Source of the DNA: Puniceicoccaceae bacterium K14
GTDB taxonomy: Bacteria; Verrucomicrobiota; Verrucomicrobiia; Opitutales; Opitutaceae
Direction of reading: 5' to 3'
Assembly (NCBI GenBank): GCA_022538095.1
Contig: JAKYXN010000020.1
Location: 17,561-81,560 of the forward strand
Length of the DNA: 64,000 nt
Shown one piece after another: positions 27,362 through 36,310 of the stretch (positions are counted from its first letter, which is position 1; every line of letters starts with the position of its first letter). The notes below the pieces were generated by a model that was not told where the DNA came from, searched no databases, and saw nothing but the letters and a program-made list of their open reading frames with translations. The translations under genes were made by a program, and so were the position numbers.

Positions 27362-27565
27362 ATGAGAAATAACGCTACATTAAAGTCACTACTCAATCGT
27401 CAATTTGTAACTATGGACAATCACTTGTCTGTGCCATCAATTGACTTCGAATTCCGCAGCGCCGCGAGAGCAGAGAACACCACTAATTCAAGAATTTCAT
27501 TCAAGCGATTTGGATGCGCTATTCCTTCTGCGGAGGATTTTGCGCATGCCGTATCCCAAAACTAA
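27362..27565 (+). CDS. 67-residue small protein between rsmH and ftsL
   Basis: Not recognised. It has the best ribosome-binding site of this part of the cluster (AGGAGAAGCAGG at 27349-27360, core AGGAG nine bases before ATG 27362). Its stop TAA (27563-27565) is one base before the ATG of ftsL, so ribosomes finishing it could restart on ftsL. The product has no membrane segment or signal; it contains the segments LLNRQFVTMDNHLSV and FKRFGCAIPSAEDFAHA. It could be a divisome-related small protein or a leader peptide that couples ftsL translation. An alternative is that ftsL starts earlier in its own frame (27546 or 27441) and overlaps this frame, but the ribosome site argues against this. Confidence 0.55.
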   Translation: MRNNATLKSLLNRQFVTMDNHLSVPSIDFEFRSAARAENTTNSRISFKRFGCAIPSAEDFAHAVSQN

Positions 27566-27566
27566 A

Positions 27567-27950
27567 ATGACAACACGTATCCGTAATAGAAAAAAAACTA
27601 CCGGTTATCTTAACCGCATACTTAAGTCAGTTTTGATTTTTCTCGTCTGTGTCGGTTGCTTGGGCACAAGTATTGTCTATTTGCGTCACCAACGCTCAGA
27701 GGCGGCCAATAATATTCGCAAGCTTGAACGTGATATTTCCGTCGAACGCCGCAAGGTTGCCGAGTTGGGAGCCCAGTTGTCTAGTGCCATGGCGACGAAC
27801 AAACTCATCAAGAAAAATCGACAATATTCTCTAGGCTTAGCTAAGCCGCGAGAGCACCAGATTGTCCGCGTAAGCAGCAATGTTGAATCGCGACTTCTTC
27901 GAAAGACGTCGGGTGGCCTTCTGTCTGCGAACTTCGCCGCAGGCAATTGA
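27567..27950 (+). CDS. ftsL: FtsL-like cell-division protein
   Basis: 127 residues from ATG 27567. A basic cytoplasmic tail (MTTRIRNRKKTTGYLNRI) precedes one membrane helix (LKSVLIFLVCVGCLGTSIVYL) and a periplasmic coiled coil (about 45-85, EAANNIRKLERDISVERRK region). Bitopic shape, size and position between rsmH and ftsI identify it as FtsL although sequence is poorly conserved in this family. FtsL forms the FtsQLB core that activates FtsWI. The frame is open upstream to 27441, but the earlier starts would overlap the small gene that has the good ribosome site. Confidence 0.75.
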   Translation: MTTRIRNRKKTTGYLNRILKSVLIFLVCVGCLGTSIVYLRHQRSEAANNIRKLERDISVERRKVAELGAQLSSAMATNKLIKKNRQYSLGLAKPREHQIVRVSSNVESRLLRKTSGGLLSANFAAGN

Positions 27951-27960
27951 TTGGAACTTA

Positions 27961-29751
27961 ATGGCTAAAGGATTTGCTCCAGGCTTTAGATTTTGGTTTT
28001 TATCCCTATTGATCTTAGTAGGGTATGGAGCAATTGGGTACAGATTAGTCGATTTACACGCTCTTAAAAGAGAATCATTGGTCAAAGAACTGCACCGCCA
28101 CCGATATCGAATTATACCGAGTAACCCGAGGCGCGGCGATATTTATGATTCGGGTATGGAGCTTCTTGCGACTAGCCACTCGTTCGTAAATGTTGGGTTG
28201 GATCCGACTCTAATAAAGGAGTCCGATATCATAAAACTCGCACCACTGTCCGAAATTTTGCAAATGCCTCTCTCAGATATAGAAGAGGCATTTGGCGTTA
28301 AAAATGGTAAGTTTGTCGTAGACCCAAAGACGCATACACGTCGTTGGATTCCACTTGCACGGCATAGCAGCGAGACTGCATACGAGAAAGTTAAAGCGCT
28401 AGGAATTCGCTGTGTGTATGGAAACAGAGAGTACTCACGTGTTTACCCAAAGGACGAATTAGCGGCACATGTCGTGGGCTTTTCACGTAAGGACGGCCAG
28501 GCTGTAATGGGGGTTGAGAAAACCTTCGATTTTTATTTGAGCGGACAAAAGGGATGGAAAGAATCGGAAGTGAAGGCGGGGATAGAAATGGCGCAGTTTC
28601 GCACTCGTCTAGTTCCTGCGGAAGATGGCATGAATATCGTACTATCCATCGATTCTTACGTGCAGTATCTGGTGGAAAAAGAACTCGCGCTAATTGCAGA
28701 GGAACTAAAACCAAAGTCTGCGTCTATCATTATTTCTGATCCACATACTGGCTTTATTATCGGTATGGGAAATTATCCTACATTTGATCCCAATAATTAC
28801 GCGAGGTATCCGATAAACACTCATAAAAATCGTGCATTGACGGATCCTTTGGAGCCTGGCTCTACTTTTAAAATAGTAGCCGCTGCGGGTGCCCTTGAGG
28901 AGCAACTTGTTCGTACATGGACAGAGTTCGATTGCTCGAAAAACACTGTCCAGCTAGCTAGCGGCTATGTGGCACGCTTGCCCAAGGATTCGCACGAGAA
29001 TGGAATCTTGAGCGTAGAAGAAATTGTATCCGAGTCTTCAAATAGAGGAGCTGCCTTCTTGGGTGTGTTGATGGGTGAAAACAAATTTTATGACTACGTG
29101 AAAGGTTTCGGTTTTGGCGACCCGACTGGTTTTTCAATCGGCCAGGAATCTTGGGGTATTTTGAACCCTGTAAAACGTTGGGATGGGCTTACTCTAACTC
29201 GGATGACAATGGGGCACTCGATTAGTGCTACGCCAATTCAGATCCACTACGCTATGGCGTCCATCGCTAATGGCGGGTTGTTGATGCGTCCCCAAGTCGT
29301 GAAGAGTATCTTGGATGATAAAGGTGATACGGCAATAGAGTTTGGGCCTTTGCCGAAGCGACGAGTTGTTTCGGCAAATACTGCCAATACGGTTGCTCGA
29401 ATGCTGGAGAAAACTGTTTCCGAGGGAACGGCGACGAGTGCCGAGATTGCCGGCTATAGCATTGCAGGAAAAACTGGAACTTCGCAGAAACTCATAAATG
29501 GTCGTTATTCTTCTAGGCATCACGTAGGTTCCTTTTCTGGTTTTTTGCCTGCCGATGATCCAAGGCTTGTAATCACGGTAATCGTTGATGATGCCGACAT
29601 CAAAGGAATCTCTTATGGGTCTCGAGTGGCTGCTCCAACTTTTAAGGAATTAGCGAAAAGCTTGATACCGTATTACGCAATTCAACCTGCGATCAGAACC
29701 GAGGAAATCGCGTCATCCATGGAACTCGGTCCAGTTGACTGGGGTAACTAG
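27961..29751 (+). CDS. ftsI: division-specific penicillin-binding protein FtsI (PBP3, class B transpeptidase)
   Basis: 596 residues from ATG 27961 (MAKGFAPGFRFWFL), 10 bases after the ftsL stop; the frame is open to 27880 inside ftsL but that part is not protein-like here. A membrane anchor (about 10-30) is followed by the pedestal domain (RHRYRIIPSNPRRGDIYD is its start) and the transpeptidase domain. The three active-site motifs are S301-TFK304, S359-S-N361 and K504-TGT. No PASTA domains. It cross-links septal peptidoglycan with FtsW. The stop lies inside the region just before murE. Confidence 0.95.
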   Translation: MAKGFAPGFRFWFLSLLILVGYGAIGYRLVDLHALKRESLVKELHRHRYRIIPSNPRRGDIYDSGMELLATSHSFVNVGLDPTLIKESDIIKLAPLSEILQMPLSDIEEAFGVKNGKFVVDPKTHTRRWIPLARHSSETAYEKVKALGIRCVYGNREYSRVYPKDELAAHVVGFSRKDGQAVMGVEKTFDFYLSGQKGWKESEVKAGIEMAQFRTRLVPAEDGMNIVLSIDSYVQYLVEKELALIAEELKPKSASIIISDPHTGFIIGMGNYPTFDPNNYARYPINTHKNRALTDPLEPGSTFKIVAAAGALEEQLVRTWTEFDCSKNTVQLASGYVARLPKDSHENGILSVEEIVSESSNRGAAFLGVLMGENKFYDYVKGFGFGDPTGFSIGQESWGILNPVKRWDGLTLTRMTMGHSISATPIQIHYAMASIANGGLLMRPQVVKSILDDKGDTAIEFGPLPKRRVVSANTANTVARMLEKTVSEGTATSAEIAGYSIAGKTGTSQKLINGRYSSRHHVGSFSGFLPADDPRLVITVIVDDADIKGISYGSRVAAPTFKELAKSLIPYYAIQPAIRTEEIASSMELGPVDWGN

Positions 29752-29773
29752 TTGGGAGGCGTGCAAAGTAGGT

Positions 29774-31354
29774 ATGAGTGCTTTAAAAGAAAACAAGGAT
29801 AGCTCAGGAGAGGGAAAAAAGAAAAGTCGATCCAAGAAGGCTTCTAAAAAAGCGAAGCCACGGATGATGAGTTCTTTGGTGAAGTCTGCAGGCTTGAAGT
29901 TTCCTAAGAAAGAGTCTGACACCCTTGTTTCGCGACTAGCGATCGATAGTAGGCGGGTAATTCCAGGGTCCTTATTTTTTGCCATCGAAGGACTGAAGAC
30001 TGATGGGAACAAATTCGTAGACGAAGCGATTTCCCGGGGAGCGGTTGGGATCGTTACGGCTCGGCCTCCGAAATTGCACGGAAGCAAGGTTGCCTATATT
30101 AAGTCTGAGGACCCGCGCTTATCCTTGGCTAGAGTGTCGCGAGCGTTTTTTGATTTTCCAGATGAGAAACTTTTACTGGTAGGTGTCACCGGAACAAACG
30201 GAAAGACAACAGTCACTGGATTGATAAAAGACTTGCTCCGAGTGAGTGGGGGCAAAGTAGGTTCGCTTGGGACGGTGGGCTATGATTTGGTGCAACGGTC
30301 ACTCCCTTCATTTCGTACGACTCCAGAAGCGCATGATTTGTGCGAGTTGTTATCGCAGATGAATGATTTTGAGTGCGAAGGAGTTGTTATGGAAGTCAGC
30401 TCGCACGCAATCGATCAGCTTAGAGTTGCCGAATTGGCATTCGATGTGGGCGTATTCTTGAATTTAACACGCGACCACCTCGATTACCATGGCGATATGG
30501 AACAGTATTTTGCTGTAAAGCGGCGCTTGTTTACGGGCGAAGTCGGGGCTAAGCCGAAGAGGGTGGTCGTCAACGCTGATGACTCGTATGGACGCCGACT
30601 AATTGAAGAATTTAAAGGAGAAGATCTAACTAGTTTTGGTTTCGCAGAAGATGCTGATGTACGCGGTTTGAATCTACAGCTGGAATCAGCATTCAGCGCT
30701 TTTGATGTGGTATGGCCCGAGGGTAAGGGGCGAGTGACTACAAATCTTATTGGACGATACAACGTTAGCAATGTGCTGGCCGCATTGGCGACGGCTTACG
30801 TTTCCGGATTGGATGTTAATCGATGCATAGAGAGACTGAAAACATTTGAGGGAATTCCCGGTCGGATGCAGTTAATAGAGAATAGCATTAACCTAAAAAT
30901 TGTGGTTGATTACGCTCATACTGCGGATGCGTTGACGAACGCCCTGAGCTTATTGAATGAGATAACTCGTGGGAAGGTGATCGTTGTCTTTGGCTGTGGT
31001 GGAGATCGTGATCGAGGCAAGCGCTCTTTGATGGCGCAAGCAGCGCTAGCGAATAGTGATTTTAGTTGGGCGACCTCAGATAATCCGAGAACAGAGGCGA
31101 TAGAGCAGATCTTCGATGATATGAAAGAGGGCGTTCAATCATCGGACGCTGATCGAATAGAATTTATTGCTGATCGTCGTCGGGCCATTGAGCTAGCGTT
31201 GAAAAGCGCAAAGCCGGAAGATTGCATATTGATTGCAGGCAAGGGGCATGAAACGTTTCAAGAATTTGGAGACACAGTTGTCCCGTTCGATGATCGGCAG
31301 GTGGCGTATGAACTGTCGGAACTTATTAGGCTTGGAGGGGAACAGTCTCGTTAA
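29774..31354 (+). CDS. murE: UDP-MurNAc-tripeptide synthetase MurE (meso-diaminopimelate adding)
   Basis: Adds the third stem residue to UDP-MurNAc-L-Ala-D-Glu. Start chosen at ATG 29774, with GGGAGG 15 bases before; a TTG at 29735 overlaps ftsI and is less likely. The protein has 526 residues; the first 30 are an unusual lysine/serine-rich extension (KENKDSSGEGKKKSRSKKA). ATP loop GTNGKTT has K144. The amino-acid selector reads DNPR (436-439), which specifies meso-diaminopimelate rather than lysine. The stop TAA overlaps the murF ATG by one base. Confidence 0.95.
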   Translation: MSALKENKDSSGEGKKKSRSKKASKKAKPRMMSSLVKSAGLKFPKKESDTLVSRLAIDSRRVIPGSLFFAIEGLKTDGNKFVDEAISRGAVGIVTARPPKLHGSKVAYIKSEDPRLSLARVSRAFFDFPDEKLLLVGVTGTNGKTTVTGLIKDLLRVSGGKVGSLGTVGYDLVQRSLPSFRTTPEAHDLCELLSQMNDFECEGVVMEVSSHAIDQLRVAELAFDVGVFLNLTRDHLDYHGDMEQYFAVKRRLFTGEVGAKPKRVVVNADDSYGRRLIEEFKGEDLTSFGFAEDADVRGLNLQLESAFSAFDVVWPEGKGRVTTNLIGRYNVSNVLAALATAYVSGLDVNRCIERLKTFEGIPGRMQLIENSINLKIVVDYAHTADALTNALSLLNEITRGKVIVVFGCGGDRDRGKRSLMAQAALANSDFSWATSDNPRTEAIEQIFDDMKEGVQSSDADRIEFIADRRRAIELALKSAKPEDCILIAGKGHETFQEFGDTVVPFDDRQVAYELSELIRLGGEQSR

Positions 31355-32715
31355 TGGCGTTTTCTGGAAAGGATCTCAAACTTTGGAGTAGGGGTTTATG
31401 GAACAGTGAACCAGCTGCGGCGCTAGAAGGATTTACTAACGACACGCGCCAACTTAATAAGGGTGACGTTTTTGTAGCCCTGAAGACCAATCGGCGCGAT
31501 GGTCATGATTTTTTGGATGCTGCTCAAGAAGCGGGAGCTTCTGCAGCATTGGTAAGTGAGTTTAGGCAAGGAGTTGACTTGCCGCAGTTGAAAGTCGAAA
31601 ACGCGTTATTAGGCCTTCAAAGAATAGCAGCAAGTTATCGTGCAAAGTTCTCGGGGCCTGTTGTTGGAGTCACTGGCAGTTGTGGCAAGACGACTTGTAA
31701 GGATCTGATTGCCACACTTTTGGGAGGTGATGAGACGACGTTGAGTACGGCGGGCAATCTGAATAATTTTCTCGGAGTTCCATTGACATTGATGCGAGGT
31801 AATTGGGAAAAGGATCACTATGCTGTGGTCGAAGCCGGCATAAGCGAAAAAAATGAAATGGGCGTGCTTGCTGAGATGATTCAGCCAAACATCGCGGTCA
31901 TTACTTCGGTTGGTCCAGCGCATTTGGAAGGTTTGGGTACGGTCGAGAATGTAGCTGCGGAGAAGCTGAAGCTTGGTTTGGGCGAGCGTACTCACTCGAT
32001 CTTTATTGATTCCACTGCATCTCAGTTTGTACGAGAGATTGAAGGTAAGGAATTGTATTCAATTTGTGTTGATGATCGTCTCGGGAAAATCGGCTCGTAT
32101 AAAATCGGTGAGGAAACGCTGTATCTCCGCTTGCCTGGGGGAGTAGAAGAATTTCCTTTGATTAACAGTAGTAATAGTTTGGCTTCTAACGTAGCGCTTT
32201 CTCTATCAGTAGCCGCATCTTTAGAGATTTCTACAGATAAATTACGTGAACGACTTTCAAACTGGAGACCTAGTGGAATGCGTGGCGAATGGATCGAAGT
32301 CGATAATAAGTGTGTGTATTTAGACTGTTATAATGCGAACCCGCTTTCGATGATCGATTCGTTGGAGAGTTTTGTGAAAAATTCGGACGATTCGGCAGCT
32401 AGGTTGTTTGTTATTGGCGGTATGGAGGAATTGGGTGAAGGGGCCTCATCTTGGCACGAACAATTGGGTGAAAATTTGTCGCTACGAGATCAAGATCGTC
32501 TTTGCATTGTGGGGCGATTTGCTGATGATGTGCTGCGTGGTTTTATCGGTAGCGGAGGTTCTGCTGCGATTGCCCAGGTTGTTCAATCGATGCAAGAGCT
32601 GAAACAGATCGTAAATCAATTTACCGGTAGCGTTTTCTTGAAAGGAAGTCGTCGTTATCAGTTGGAAAATGCGTTGGATGACGCACTTAAAAATTCCCGG
32701 AAGGACATTTCTTAA
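31354..32715 (+). CDS. murF: UDP-MurNAc-tripeptide D-Ala-D-Ala ligase MurF
   Basis: 453 residues. N-terminal uridine-binding domain with the segment NDTRQLNKGDVFVAL, central ATPase domain with GVTGSCGKTTCKD and the segment LNNFLGVPLTL, and a C-terminal domain containing YNANPLSM, the conserved asparagine motif of Mur ligases. It adds D-Ala-D-Ala to complete the pentapeptide. It overlaps murE by one base at its start and mraY by one base at its end (TTAATG arrangement at both joints), a sign of translational coupling. Confidence 0.95.
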   Translation: MAFSGKDLKLWSRGLWNSEPAAALEGFTNDTRQLNKGDVFVALKTNRRDGHDFLDAAQEAGASAALVSEFRQGVDLPQLKVENALLGLQRIAASYRAKFSGPVVGVTGSCGKTTCKDLIATLLGGDETTLSTAGNLNNFLGVPLTLMRGNWEKDHYAVVEAGISEKNEMGVLAEMIQPNIAVITSVGPAHLEGLGTVENVAAEKLKLGLGERTHSIFIDSTASQFVREIEGKELYSICVDDRLGKIGSYKIGEETLYLRLPGGVEEFPLINSSNSLASNVALSLSVAASLEISTDKLRERLSNWRPSGMRGEWIEVDNKCVYLDCYNANPLSMIDSLESFVKNSDDSAARLFVIGGMEELGEGASSWHEQLGENLSLRDQDRLCIVGRFADDVLRGFIGSGGSAAIAQVVQSMQELKQIVNQFTGSVFLKGSRRYQLENALDDALKNSRKDIS

Positions 32716-33815
32716 TGTTAAGCTATTTAGCAGAATATGAATACATATTTGGTCCCTTGCGCTTGTTGCGCTCGGTTACCCTGCGTACTGTAATGGGCGG
32801 CGGCACTGCATTGTTGATAGGGTACCTGTTGGGACCGTGGATGATCGCCAAATTGCGAGCGCTATCTTTCGAGCAAAGTTTTCGTAGTAAAGAAGAAGTA
32901 GGCAAGCTGGCGGATCTACATTCAGGGAAGAAAAACACCCCGACTATGGGGGGCTTGCTTATTTGCTTGAGTATCGTGGGAGCGACTTTGCTTTGGGCCA
33001 AGCTTAACATTTGGGTCACCGTTTCAATGTTCGTGTATCTGAGTTTGACTGTTCTTGGATTTTGGGACGATTACAGCAAAGTATCTAAACGAAATAGTAA
33101 GGGCGTTAGTTCTCGATTTAAGCTGATATGGCAAAGTGTGACAACTGTCATTACCATCTTGGTACTCGTTAACAGTCCTGCGAGTTCTCAATTCGTAGGA
33201 GAGCTGTGGGTACCTTTTTTCAAAAACGTTGTTATTGAGCAGATGCCGATTTGGTTGCTTTTCGGCTTTTTGTTTCTTGTTCTAGTTGGGTCTAGCAACG
33301 CTATTAATTTGACTGATGGAGTTGACGGTCTTGCGATTGGTTGCTCAATTTCGGTGGCAATGGTCTATGCCATTATGGCGTATGCAACGGGACATAAGGT
33401 AATCGCGGATTACTTGCTCATCTCGTATATCCCTGGAGTCGAAGAATTGACTATCATTTGCGCAGCAATGGTCGGTGCGGGCTTGGCGTTTTTGTGGTTC
33501 AATTCCCACCCAGCATCAGTCTTTATGGGGGATACTGGTTCGCTCGCTTTGGGTGGCTTGATTGGAATTATCGCATTCATGACGCATCAACCACTGACCT
33601 TGATTATTGTGGGTGGAATTTTTGTGATGGAAGCGATGTCGGTAATCATTCAAGTTGGCTCTTTCAAGAGTCGAGGTAAACGGGTATTTCGCATGGCGCC
33701 CATTCACCATCACTTTGAGTTAAAAGGCTGGGCGGAATCCAAGGTTGTGGTTCGTTTTTGGATTTTGTCTTTCATTTTTGCTATGGCAGGATTGGCTACA
33801 TTGAAGCTTAGATGA
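32715..33815 (+). CDS. mraY: phospho-MurNAc-pentapeptide transferase MraY
   Basis: 366 residues, about ten membrane helices. Loads UDP-MurNAc-pentapeptide on undecaprenyl phosphate to form lipid I. Visible family motifs: KKNTPTMGGLL, GFWDDYSK with its two catalytic aspartates, INLTDGVDGLAIG, FMGDTGSLALGG and APIHHHFELKGW with the histidine cluster. It follows murF with a one-base overlap and overlaps murD by four bases (ATGA). Confidence 0.97.
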   Translation: MLSYLAEYEYIFGPLRLLRSVTLRTVMGGGTALLIGYLLGPWMIAKLRALSFEQSFRSKEEVGKLADLHSGKKNTPTMGGLLICLSIVGATLLWAKLNIWVTVSMFVYLSLTVLGFWDDYSKVSKRNSKGVSSRFKLIWQSVTTVITILVLVNSPASSQFVGELWVPFFKNVVIEQMPIWLLFGFLFLVLVGSSNAINLTDGVDGLAIGCSISVAMVYAIMAYATGHKVIADYLLISYIPGVEELTIICAAMVGAGLAFLWFNSHPASVFMGDTGSLALGGLIGIIAFMTHQPLTLIIVGGIFVMEAMSVIIQVGSFKSRGKRVFRMAPIHHHFELKGWAESKVVVRFWILSFIFAMAGLATLKLR

Positions 33816-35101
33816 CGAATCCCGAAATACAGATTCCAGAACAATTGAGTGCCGTGCCGGGAAAGCCAGTCGCGGTGCTTGGCTGTGGTATTTCGGGCAA
33901 ATCTGTGGAACGATTATGCAGTCAACTCGGTTGGGAAGCGACGCTCTTTGATGAAAAGTCTGACGATCCAAGCGTCGTAAATTCGTTTGATAGCGATCGT
34001 GCGGAAGAATTCAGCTTAGTTGTTTACAGTCCCGGGTTTCACAAAGACCACACCTGGCTTCAGTGTGCGGAAAAAGCGGGAGCTCTGACCTTATCTGAGT
34101 TTGATTTTTCGTCGCTGTTTTGGAAGGGGACAATAATCGCGATTACGGGAACGAACGGGAAAACGACCTTAGCAGAGTTTTTAGCTAAGGCCTTTGGCCA
34201 CACGGGGATCGATGCTAATGCCGTGGGAAATATTGGACAACCGTTGAGTGAACTGATTGCGAATGGGTGCAATCGCGAGTCGATCGCGGTATGCGAGATC
34301 AGCTCATTCCAAGCGGAGTCTTTGAAGCACTTAGTGCCTGATTATGTGCTGTGGACGAATTTTTCTGAAGATCACTTGGATCGGCACGCTGACTTGCGAG
34401 AATATTTCTCGGCAAAGCATCGTTTGGTAACGCGTTGTTCTTCGGGGAAGGTATTTTTTGATCGTTCGGTTTATCGCTCCGCGATTGAGCTCGGTACGAG
34501 TCTCTCTGAAGAGTGTGTGGTCGACGATGATACGCAGGCAAAAGCTTTGGGAATAGGAGGCACGGTGTTTGCGACTTTGCCTGAGCGAAATACCTACTTG
34601 ATGGCTCGGGCGTTGTGGCAGGACATGGGCTTGGCCGAAACTGATTTAATCGCTACAGCTCACGATTTTAAGAAAAGCCCTCATCGAATGGAATTGATTA
34701 GAAACCATGAGGGGGTTTCCTTTTGGGACGATTCTAAGGCGACGAATTTTCATGCTGTTCTGGGAGCCGTGTCTCGATTTGAAGACAAAGTTGTTTGGAT
34801 CGGTGGCGGCAAAGGCAAGGGAGGGGATTTGGAAGGTTTTATCGATTGCCTTTACAGTCGCATTCGTGAAGCTCATTTGATTGGAGAAACGAAAGAAGAA
34901 ATCGCTGAATTGCTGCAAAAACGCAACGTTTCCGCTGTTTTGCATGAAACGATGGAGGATGCGGTTAGCGCAGCCTTTAAAAAATCGAAACAGGGTGATA
35001 ATGTGCTTTTAAGTCCTGGCTTTGCCAGCTTTGATATGTTCGAAGGTTATACGCAACGCGGGGAAGCATTTAAAAAGGCAGTTAGTTTGAATTTAATTTA
35101 G
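33812..35101 (+). CDS. murD: UDP-MurNAc-L-alanine:D-glutamate ligase MurD
   Basis: 429 residues. N-terminal Rossmann-like domain (VAVLGCGISGKSV), ATP loop ITGTNGKTT, the segment GNIGQPLSEL, and the C-terminal SPHRMELI and DDSKATNFHA motifs characteristic of MurD. It adds D-glutamate to UDP-MurNAc-L-Ala. Overlaps mraY by four bases at its start. The LysM gene follows after 24 bases with its own strong ribosome site. Confidence 0.96.
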   Translation: MTNPEIQIPEQLSAVPGKPVAVLGCGISGKSVERLCSQLGWEATLFDEKSDDPSVVNSFDSDRAEEFSLVVYSPGFHKDHTWLQCAEKAGALTLSEFDFSSLFWKGTIIAITGTNGKTTLAEFLAKAFGHTGIDANAVGNIGQPLSELIANGCNRESIAVCEISSFQAESLKHLVPDYVLWTNFSEDHLDRHADLREYFSAKHRLVTRCSSGKVFFDRSVYRSAIELGTSLSEECVVDDDTQAKALGIGGTVFATLPERNTYLMARALWQDMGLAETDLIATAHDFKKSPHRMELIRNHEGVSFWDDSKATNFHAVLGAVSRFEDKVVWIGGGKGKGGDLEGFIDCLYSRIREAHLIGETKEEIAELLQKRNVSAVLHETMEDAVSAAFKKSKQGDNVLLSPGFASFDMFEGYTQRGEAFKKAVSLNLI

Positions 35102-35125
35102 TCGGTAGGTTATAAAGGAGTATAT

Positions 35126-36286
35126 ATGAATTTCATTAAGATAGTCGCTGTCGTGGTCGCAGCTCATTTGATATTGCTAGCAGGTTTTTTCCTACGCAGC
35201 GTGGTAGGCGGTGACGAGCAAACACAGGTGGCAACTGCAGGGGCAAATGGCATCGGGATTTGGTCCAATCAAGATGCAAATGCTGGAGATCCTGTAGTGG
35301 CAGCGTCAACACCGGTTTTCGACTCTCGTTCAAACAATTTGACTGGATACAATGCAGGCGACCCAGTTACACCCGTGGCACAAGCAGGGGAGCGCCCTCG
35401 GTATTCTCCGACACGTCCACAAGGCGGCAGCCCGCGATCAACTCCGACTTCAAACTCAAGCTCACAAGCGATTGACGATTCCGTCTTGCAACCGATCGGC
35501 AGAGGCTACGAAGAGACTCGTGAATCGCCAACGCTGCCTCCACCTCCATCAATTAAATATTCCGTACAGGCGGGGGATAGCCTTTGGGCGATTGCACAGC
35601 GATTCAAAACCACGACTGCTGCTATTTCTGCATCCAACCCGGGGTTGAAGGCGAGTGCATTGCCAGTCGGCAAGGTTCTCACGATTTTGAAACCAGGTGG
35701 AAGCGTTGTCTCAAACACAGCTACAAAGAAATCGGTAACGCAGGTAGATACCTCTGTTTACGTGGTGAAAAAGGGAGATTCCCTTTCGAAGATCGCAGCG
35801 CGGCAAAATGTGACTTTGGCTGAACTTAAGAGAGCTAACAGTTTGAAGTCTGATATGATCGGTATCGGTCAAAAGCTTGTAATTCCGAATACAAGTAAGA
35901 CGTCTCGCCTCGCTGAGCAACAACCACGCGGTATTAGCGTTGTGATTGAACCAGGCGATACTTTGGGCAAGATAGCAGCTCGTTACAAAGTGAGTGTGAG
36001 CGAACTGATTTCCTACAACAAGATAGTGAATCCGCGTCGTATACCGATCGGCAAAGTTATCATGATTCCAACGAGCGAGGAACCGCGTGAAGTCGCTCCA
36101 CGTCAGACGCAGCAATACACTCCACCTCCTCAGACAAGAGCGTCGGAGCCAGAAACGCCGCCATCGGCACAAGTTCCGGAGCCTACTCCGACAACGCCAA
36201 CGGAGACCACTGACTTGTTCGATGATTTTGGAGACGACTTTGATGAAGATTTAATCGAGCAGCCTGTAGTGCCAATCGAAGAGTAA
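35126..36286 (+). CDS. membrane-anchored triple-LysM protein within the dcw cluster
   Basis: A 386-residue protein with an N-terminal membrane anchor or uncleaved signal (IKIVAVVVAAHLILLAGFFL), a Gly/Pro/Ser/Thr-rich linker (about 30-145), three LysM domains (about 147-192, 210-256 and 271-316, each starting with Y.V..GDS or V.EPGDT and containing L..I), and an acidic, proline-rich tail. LysM binds the glycan of peptidoglycan. Its ribosome site AAGGAG (35115-35120) is strong. No hydrolase domain is present. Position between murD and ftsW suggests a role in placing the synthesis machinery on septal peptidoglycan (inference). No LysM gene sits here in the classical Escherichia coli or Bacillus cluster. 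Confidence 0.85.
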   Translation: MNFIKIVAVVVAAHLILLAGFFLRSVVGGDEQTQVATAGANGIGIWSNQDANAGDPVVAASTPVFDSRSNNLTGYNAGDPVTPVAQAGERPRYSPTRPQGGSPRSTPTSNSSSQAIDDSVLQPIGRGYEETRESPTLPPPPSIKYSVQAGDSLWAIAQRFKTTTAAISASNPGLKASALPVGKVLTILKPGGSVVSNTATKKSVTQVDTSVYVVKKGDSLSKIAARQNVTLAELKRANSLKSDMIGIGQKLVIPNTSKTSRLAEQQPRGISVVIEPGDTLGKIAARYKVSVSELISYNKIVNPRRIPIGKVIMIPTSEEPREVAPRQTQQYTPPPQTRASEPETPPSAQVPEPTPTTPTETTDLFDDFGDDFDEDLIEQPVVPIEE

Positions 36287-36310
36287 TTTAGAAATTTGCC
36301 GACCTAAGAA

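Noticed and set aside
27441..27566. Longer FtsL starting upstream
   Set aside because: It would overlap the small gene that has the only good ribosome site, and the extra residues do not resemble an FtsL tail.
35711..36172. 153-codon minus-strand frame over the LysM gene
   Set aside because: Antisense of the LysM repeats and linker; Arg/Trp/Leu-rich translation without sense.
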